From CAYPYS01 sp964445715 (lineage in GTDB: Bacteria > Omnitrophota > Gorgyraeia > Gorgyraeales > Gorgyraeaceae): a stretch of DNA of 11,421 nucleotides. The translations under genes and the position numbers were made by a program. The stretch lies in NCBI GenBank assembly GCA_964445715.1, contig CAYULJ010000053.1, forward strand, positions 1 through 11,421. Reading direction: 5' to 3'. The notes under the pieces were generated by a model that did no database searches, was not told the origin of the DNA, and was given only the letters and a program-made list of their open reading frames with translations. Positions 7,414-11,421 of the stretch are shown piece after piece (the stretch's first letter is position 1; every line of letters begins with the position of its first letter).

Positions 7414-9039
7414 ATGTCCGCATTGACTACCCGTAGAGTCAAGATGTACCTCATGATGCACTGGCTTAAGTTTACGATAATCGCTGTAGTCGTAATCCTT
7501 TTAATATTAGCTGTATGGGGACTATCTTCCCTTGAATCCTTCTACCGTCATCTCACACTTGCCCAGATGCCTATCACCCTTCTTCTCTCAGGCGTACATG
7601 CAGGTATCTTCGTATTTATGTACATGGTGTTCCTGCGGGGCGGCTTTACGAGAATAAAGCAAACTACCATAAAAGGGCAGAACGTAAATGTACATTGGAA
7701 CGATGTTATAGGTATAGAAGAAGCAAAACAAGAGGCGTGGGAAGTAGTGGAATTGATAAAAGACCGCAAGCGCCTTTTGAAGATCGGCGGCAATATCCTT
7801 AGAGGCCTCTTGATGGTCGGGCCTCCTGGATGCGGAAAGACATATCTTGCAAAGGCAATCGCGACAGAGGCAGGTATTCCATTCATATCTATGTCAGGAA
7901 GTGAATTCACTGAAATATTTGTGGGAGTGGGTGCGTCACGCGTCAGGAAACTCTTTAAAAAAGCAAGGACACTTGCCTACGGATACGGCGCGTGTATTGT
8001 TTTTATAGACGAGCTGGATGCCATAGGAAGAGCACGTTCGTTCAGCTTTATGGGCGGCGGACAGGAGACGAATTCGACCCAGAACCAGCTCTTAGTAGAG
8101 ATGGACGGACTCAAAGAAAAAGATTTTGATGTCATCGTCATAGGTGCAACCAACGCGGCAGAAGGAGTTTTAGACCAGGCCCTTCTCAGGCCAGGTAGAT
8201 TTGACAGGAAAATCTATATCGATAGGCCGAGCCTCGAAGGAAGGACCAAGATATTTGAATATTATCTTAAAAAATTAAATTATGACAAGGATATGGACAT
8301 AGGACGTCTGGCGAGAAAGGCAGTATATAAAACACCTGCTGAAATCGACAATATAATAAAAGAAGCAGCCCTGATCGCCACAAGAAACCAAAAAGATACT
8401 GTGAGCTACAAAGAGATCTCTGAGGCAATGGAACGCATTGACATGGGCATAAAACACAAGAGGCAGATGACAAAAGAGGAAAAAGAAATGGTCGCGTTTC
8501 ACGAGACCGGACATCTTGTCACAATGTACATATTGCACCCTACCGACGACGTGTTTAAGGCCTCTATCATCTCTCGCAAAGAGACACTCGGCGCAGTATA
8601 TGGCCAGCCAAGAGAAGAATTATATACTCGCAACAAGGATAGGCTCCTAGCAGATATAAAAGTAAAACTTGGCGGATACGTGGCAGAGAAAACAAGATTC
8701 GGCACCACAAGCGACGGAGTAGCAGCTGATTTTAACGGCGCAATGCGGGTAGCGCACGCCATGGTCTGGAAAGTAGGGATGAGCGACGCTGGACTTGTGG
8801 GAGACTATACAGTCATACCAGAATCTCAGCTATCTGAAGCGATCAAGGAAAAACTCAATGCCGAGACAGATAAGATCATAAAGACCTGTTTGAAAGAAGT
8901 CGAGGAACTCCTAAAAAAAGAATGGCAGATAGTGGAAAGATTCGTAAAAGAACTACTTGAAAAAGAAGAGTTAGAGTACGATGAAGTAGAAACTATCTTC
9001 AAAGAATACGGCAAGACTCATATCTATAAGTCTGCATGA
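7414..9039 (+). CDS. FtsH-like AAA+ zinc metalloprotease (minimal form)
   Basis: ATP-dependent membrane protease, 541 residues. Two N-terminal membrane helices (about 17-36 and 52-75) are joined by only about 15 residues. The AAA+ domain has Walker A GPPGCGKT (136-143), pore loop F169-V-G, Walker B VFIDELD (196-202) and second region of homology with arginine fingers R259 and R262 (LLRPGRFD). The M41 protease domain has HETGH (H363, E364, H367) and the third zinc ligand D439; the 76-residue spacing is close to the 78 of E. coli FtsH. All catalytic residues are present, so it should be active. It is about 100 residues shorter than E. coli FtsH, mainly from loss of the roughly 70-residue periplasmic domain, and so is likely a divergent paralogue rather than the housekeeping copy. 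FtsH-type enzymes degrade membrane and short-lived proteins. Its stop overlaps the lipoprotein start (ATGA). It has a strong promoter and ribosome site. Confidence 0.93.
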   Translation: MSALTTRRVKMYLMMHWLKFTIIAVVVILLILAVWGLSSLESFYRHLTLAQMPITLLLSGVHAGIFVFMYMVFLRGGFTRIKQTTIKGQNVNVHWNDVIGIEEAKQEAWEVVELIKDRKRLLKIGGNILRGLLMVGPPGCGKTYLAKAIATEAGIPFISMSGSEFTEIFVGVGASRVRKLFKKARTLAYGYGACIVFIDELDAIGRARSFSFMGGGQETNSTQNQLLVEMDGLKEKDFDVIVIGATNAAEGVLDQALLRPGRFDRKIYIDRPSLEGRTKIFEYYLKKLNYDKDMDIGRLARKAVYKTPAEIDNIIKEAALIATRNQKDTVSYKEISEAMERIDMGIKHKRQMTKEEKEMVAFHETGHLVTMYILHPTDDVFKASIISRKETLGAVYGQPREELYTRNKDRLLADIKVKLGGYVAEKTRFGTTSDGVAADFNGAMRVAHAMVWKVGMSDAGLVGDYTVIPESQLSEAIKEKLNAETDKIIKTCLKEVEELLKKEWQIVERFVKELLEKEELEYDEVETIFKEYGKTHIYKSA

Positions 9040-10271
9040 ACGCCCCTCTTCTAAAACTCCTATTCCCACTTCTCCTCTTGATGACACTTGCTTCCTGCGA
9101 AGGAGCAACGTATTCAAAGGAAAGAGTCGAACAATCCGTAGTGAAACTCTGTAAAAATGAATATGATCTGGACGTGAAGGCAAAGATCATTGGTTCGACA
9201 CTGGGCGTATTCATACCTATAGAAGGACTTGTGGATCCTGATCTAAAACTCGACCAGGGGGCCGGAGAAAAAATAGAAGATGTCGCTCTATCCATCCACA
9301 GGGTCATAATGAGCACGGACAAACCCTTGAAATTATACACGCTTACAGCGAGAGACACAAGCGCCATAGGTGCAGAATTTATATTGACGGGTTTTGTTTA
9401 TGATGTAGTACGCGTAAGGCTGCTGGATATCTCCAGAGGGGAATACCATAAAAGGATACTGCGAGATTTCAGATTCAATTCAATCGTAACAGGCGAAGCA
9501 AAAATAAGGGAACTGCTGAATGCGGTAAATAAGCACTCCCTTTCTATGCAAAAAATAAGACATCTCTTCTATCCAATATTCACTATTGGTAAAGAAGGTA
9601 GCCAAAAAATAGAAATCATAGATATAGACGCGAAGGAAATCTCAGAACAAGAAGCCCTGTTTTACATAAAGACAAAAGAATATTATGAGCCTATACCAGG
9701 ATTTGAGGTCTATAAAGCTATATTCCCTCCTGGGTTCCAAAATGAATACCTGATACTAACAAACATATCACTGTTTCCAAATCCTATAAAGGAGATCGTC
9801 TCTAAATATTTCTATTCGGGGACTGAAATAAGACAAAGAAATATAAGCGACACTTTCAGTCAATATAAAGATACGGGACATATTGGGATAGATGGATTGC
9901 CTAAAAATGAACTGGATCCTGGTTGGTTTTTGAGTCAGCAAATCGCAAGAAGGATTAAGATGCTATTTTCTGAAGATAAAAGATTAAAAAGAAGATTCAC
10001 GGTCCAGGCCTCTCACGGCTCAATAGACAATAAGGCATTACGATTCACCTTCTCTATTTCTTCTGAAGAACCTACGATGCAAGATGAAGAAATTATATTC
10101 TCACGGATCCTAAAACTTGCCGGACAAGTAACACACAGATATGATTTTGAGGACTTTGAAGGCATTGAACTCGTAAACACAGCATCTGGCGGGAAAAAAC
10201 TCTATTTATCAAAGACTGAGCTGGGAAAATTCAGACGAAACAGATTAAAGATCAAAGACATCTTACCTTAA
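9036..10271 (+). CDS. Lipoprotein of unknown family, coupled to the FtsH-like protease
   Basis: Protein of 411 residues with a short signal peptide (K7, hydrophobic 8-18) and lipobox L18-A19-S20-C21, so it should be lipid-anchored outside the inner membrane. I do not recognise the family. The mature part is mixed alpha/beta in character, hydrophilic and rich in charged residues, with no further membrane helix, no repeated motif and no obvious catalytic signature. The C-terminal 90 residues are Lys/Arg-rich (RRF near 319-321, KFRRNRLKIKD near 398-408). ATG overlaps the protease TGA in ATGA (9036-9039), without its own Shine-Dalgarno, which indicates translational coupling and shared function: a possible adaptor, substrate or regulator of the membrane protease. 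Its TAA falls inside the 41-bp palindrome that separates it from convergent purN. The existence of the gene and its lipoprotein nature are well supported; function is unknown. Confidence 0.85.
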   Translation: MNAPLLKLLFPLLLLMTLASCEGATYSKERVEQSVVKLCKNEYDLDVKAKIIGSTLGVFIPIEGLVDPDLKLDQGAGEKIEDVALSIHRVIMSTDKPLKLYTLTARDTSAIGAEFILTGFVYDVVRVRLLDISRGEYHKRILRDFRFNSIVTGEAKIRELLNAVNKHSLSMQKIRHLFYPIFTIGKEGSQKIEIIDIDAKEISEQEALFYIKTKEYYEPIPGFEVYKAIFPPGFQNEYLILTNISLFPNPIKEIVSKYFYSGTEIRQRNISDTFSQYKDTGHIGIDGLPKNELDPGWFLSQQIARRIKMLFSEDKRLKRRFTVQASHGSIDNKALRFTFSISSEEPTMQDEEIIFSRILKLAGQVTHRYDFEDFEGIELVNTASGGKKLYLSKTELGKFRRNRLKIKDILP

Positions 10272-10307
10272 GTTTACACTTCAACAATGTTGAAGTGTAA
10301 ACTTAAG
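10267..10307. repeat. 41-bp perfect palindromic element
   Basis: Arms of 20 bases (10267-10286 and 10288-10307) pair perfectly around one central A (10287). The ends are CTTAAG and the core is AACAATGTT. It fills the convergent gap exactly: the lipoprotein TAA (10269-10271) is inside it and the purN TAG begins at 10308. It is homologous to 2841-2881. Neither side has a T-run, so it is not a standard intrinsic terminator, but its position would let it act as a bidirectional transcript-end hairpin. Confidence 0.93.
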
Positions 10308-10910
10308 CTACTCCAAAATTACGACCTTTCTTCCTTCTATTCTAAGTTTCCCTCCTACAAATAATCTTATTGCCTCAGGATAGATCTTATGCTCTTCTCT
10401 ATGCATTGCATCTGCGAGCGTCTCTTCTGTGTCATCCTCTTTGACCATCACAGGTGACTGTAATATTATAGGTCCTGCATCCATATCATGAGTCACAAAG
10501 TGTACAGTCGGACCAGTTACTTTTACTCCGTATTCAAACGCCTCTTTTATCCCATGCGTGCCCTTAAATGAAGGTAGTAACGCAGGGTGTATATTTAAAA
10601 TCTTGTTCTTATATGCTGTAACAAAGTCAGACGAAAGCAATCTCATATAACCAGCAAGCACTATCAATTCTATATTTTCTTTCTTAAGGCTTTTGAAAAT
10701 CTCGCCTTCGAAATCCGCCTTTGCCTTAAAATCTTTTTTTTCGACTACCAAGGTTTTGATTCCGGCTTTCTTGGCCCGAGTAAGGGCAAAACAATCCGGT
10801 ACATCTGAGACAACTAGCTTTAAATCCGCCTTTATGCGTCCTCTTCTATGCGCCTCTATTATAGCCTGCAGATTCGTTCCACTCCCCGAGCAAAACACCG
10901 CAATATTCAT
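10308..10910 (-). CDS. purN: Phosphoribosylglycinamide formyltransferase
   Basis: Cytoplasmic GAR transformylase, 200 residues, catalysing the formyl transfer from 10-formyltetrahydrofolate to glycinamide ribonucleotide in purine synthesis. The phosphate-binding segment SGSGTN is at 8-13. The catalytic triad N106, H108 and D144 sits at the same numbers as in E. coli PurN, within ILNIHPALLP and HDMDAGPI. The family signature is intact and the length is close to that of E. coli (212). The start at ATG 10910 is chosen because a purine-rich ribosome site (AGAGGGAGAG, 10911-10920) precedes it and because the next upstream in-frame start (GTG 10940) lies inside the 58-bp palindrome. It is read after the thioredoxin gene on the same strand, with the palindrome between them, and is convergent with the lipoprotein gene. 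Confidence 0.96.
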   Translation of the reverse strand: MNIAVFCSGSGTNLQAIIEAHRRGRIKADLKLVVSDVPDCFALTRAKKAGIKTLVVEKKDFKAKADFEGEIFKSLKKENIELIVLAGYMRLLSSDFVTAYKNKILNIHPALLPSFKGTHGIKEAFEYGVKVTGPTVHFVTHDMDAGPIILQSPVMVKEDDTEETLADAMHREEHKIYPEAIRLFVGGKLRIEGRKVVILE

Positions 10911-10925
10911 CTCTCCCTCTCTATC

Positions 10926-10983
10926 ACACCTTGTCCACACTGTAGGGGAGACTTAAGTCTCCCCTACAGTGTGGACAAGGTGT
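10926..10983. repeat. 58-bp perfect palindrome between trxA and purN
   Basis: Two 29-base arms (10926-10954 and 10955-10983) are exact reverse complements with no spacer; the centre is AGACTTAAGTCT. Outer parts include ACACCTTGTCC and TGTAGGGGAG. It begins 4 bases past the thioredoxin stop and ends 15 bases before the purN ATG, just outside its ribosome site. No T-tract follows on either strand. It differs in sequence from the 41-bp elements but shares the hexamer CTTAAG, central here and terminal there. It may be a REP/MITE-type element, an attenuating hairpin or a processing site. Confidence 0.95.
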
Positions 10984-10987
10984 ATAT

Positions 10988-11305
10988 TTAAGCAATCATC
11001 TCCTCTATCTTTTCTGAAATATTATCCTTAGAAACAACTCCTACGATCCTTGTAAATTCACTCCCATCCTTGAATAATATAATAGTAGGTATATTCATTA
11101 CGCCGAACTTAGTGGCAACACCCATTGCATCGTCTATATTTAGCTTTGCGACCTTGCACCTTCCTTTATACTCGCCGCTTAGTTCCTCTATAATAGATGC
11201 TATCATCTTGCACGGCATGCACCATGTCGCCCAAAAATCTACGATTACAGGTTTATCTGATTGCAAAACCTCTTTATCAAAATTTTCTTGTTTCAATTCC
11301 AGCAT
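10988..11305 (-). CDS. trxA: Thioredoxin with CMPC active site
   Basis: Small cytoplasmic disulfide reductase of 105 residues, the usual thioredoxin length. The fold markers are in order: D23 (VDFWA), active site W28-C29-M30-P31-C32, cis-proline P73 (NIPT) and FKDG (78-81). The active site reads CMPC rather than the canonical CGPC, which may shift redox potential or partner choice; C50 is an extra cysteine. There is no signal peptide. ATG 11305 is chosen over the upstream GTG 11344 because AAGGGGGAG (11310-11318) lies just before it and homology begins there. The start overlaps the stop of the upstream partial gene as TGATG, so the two are translationally coupled. The palindrome and purN follow on the same strand. 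Confidence 0.95.
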   Translation of the reverse strand: MLELKQENFDKEVLQSDKPVIVDFWATWCMPCKMIASIIEELSGEYKGRCKVAKLNIDDAMGVATKFGVMNIPTIILFKDGSEFTRIVGVVSKDNISEKIEEMIA

Positions 11306-11421
11306 CACTCTCCCCCTTCTCTGTCTCCTGGCCCTACGATACACCTAGTAGGGCATTTTTTAACACACATATCTAGCGCTTTAACTTCACTCACCTTTTT
11401 ATAATCTAATCTTGAAAGATT
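11305..11421 (-). CDS. C-terminal end of an unidentified upstream gene (partial)
   Basis: An open frame of 38 codons runs from the window edge to a TGA at 11305-11307 that overlaps the thioredoxin ATG (TGATG). The overlap is typical of coupled genes, so the frame is probably coding. The visible tail is basic and contains three cysteines at spacing C-x3-C-x3-C (DMCVKKCPTRCIVG), then a Gly/Glu-rich end. The cysteines could bind metal or be thioredoxin targets, but I do not recognise the family. A GTG at 11392-11394 with AAAGG-like bases upstream could instead start a 29-residue peptide. The 5' end lies outside the window. Confidence 0.6.
   Translation of the reverse strand, partial: NLSRLDYKKVSEVKALDMCVKKCPTRCIVGPGDREGGE

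Noticed and set aside
9036..10271. Internal duplication in the lipoprotein (N-terminal part versus residues 320-410).
   Set aside because: A faint similarity of pattern by eye only, with no shared motif longer than two or three residues. Profile self-comparison would be needed.
10267..10307. 41-bp palindrome as a standard Rho-independent terminator.
   Set aside because: No T-run follows on either strand and the same element occurs elsewhere in a non-convergent gap. A termination role remains possible but is not shown by sequence.
10911..10940. Longer purN starting at GTG 10940.
   Set aside because: It would add ten residues encoded in the palindrome and ribosome site. Homology and the ribosome site support ATG 10910.
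2841..10983. The palindromes as parts of a CRISPR array or terminal repeats of one large transposon.
   Set aside because: There are no regular spacers and no transposase or cas gene. The two 41-bp copies enclose ordinary operons in mixed orientations, and no target-site duplication was seen.
11306..11344. Longer thioredoxin starting at GTG 11344.
   Set aside because: The added residues are Arg-rich with no thioredoxin similarity and overlap the other coding frame. ATG 11305 has a strong ribosome site.
11331..11361. Plus-strand hairpin GCCCTAC-N10-GTAGGGC followed by A and six T, looking like an intrinsic terminator.
   Set aside because: No plus-strand gene lies upstream within a kilobase, and the site falls inside the coding frame of the partial minus-strand gene. 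It is probably coincidental; transcript 3' ends there would revive it.

Overview
The window is a bacterial chromosomal fragment with no rRNA, tRNA, CRISPR array or transposase gene. It is AT-rich and tightly packed, and no gap between genes exceeds about 100 bases. A lipoprotein with a clear lipobox and several inner-membrane proteins point to a diderm (Gram-negative type) bacterium. B12-dependent radical SAM paralogues, a short FtsH variant and an unrecognised lipoprotein together fit an uncultured lineage such as Omnitrophota. That placement is an inference from gene style, since no taxonomic marker is present.

Left part (9-5267, all minus strand, read right to left): a UbiA-family prenyltransferase is followed by three cobalamin-binding radical SAM enzymes. 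The last two are tandem paralogues that share a 399-bp stretch with no differences in the cobalamin-binding half and are diverged elsewhere. The four genes look like one transcription unit and likely act in one pathway, probably building or modifying a membrane isoprenoid or lipid-like product. None of the four has a recognisable Shine-Dalgarno sequence. A 41-bp palindrome lies between the first and second radical SAM genes.

Middle (5269-7323, plus strand): a membrane-anchored alkaline-phosphatase-superfamily phosphodiesterase diverges from the prenyltransferase gene, with one base between the two start codons. Its catalytic domain is predicted to be periplasmic.

Right-centre (7355-10271, plus strand): a near-consensus sigma-70 promoter with an extended -10 drives a two-gene operon. 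The first gene encodes a minimal FtsH-like AAA+/M41 protease with almost no periplasmic domain. The second encodes a 411-residue lipoprotein of unknown family whose start overlaps the protease stop (ATGA).

Right end (10267-11421, minus strand): the cysteine-rich end of an unknown gene cut by the window edge, a thioredoxin with a CMPC active site, and purN (GAR transformylase). A perfect 58-bp palindrome separates the thioredoxin gene from purN. A perfect 41-bp palindrome, homologous to the one near 2860 and carrying a compensatory base-pair change, fills the convergent junction between purN and the lipoprotein gene. These palindromes lack T-tracts and appear to be a dispersed element family.

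The most promising leads are the palindromic elements, the FtsH-like protease/lipoprotein pair and the UbiA plus three radical SAM cluster with its gene-conversion tract.
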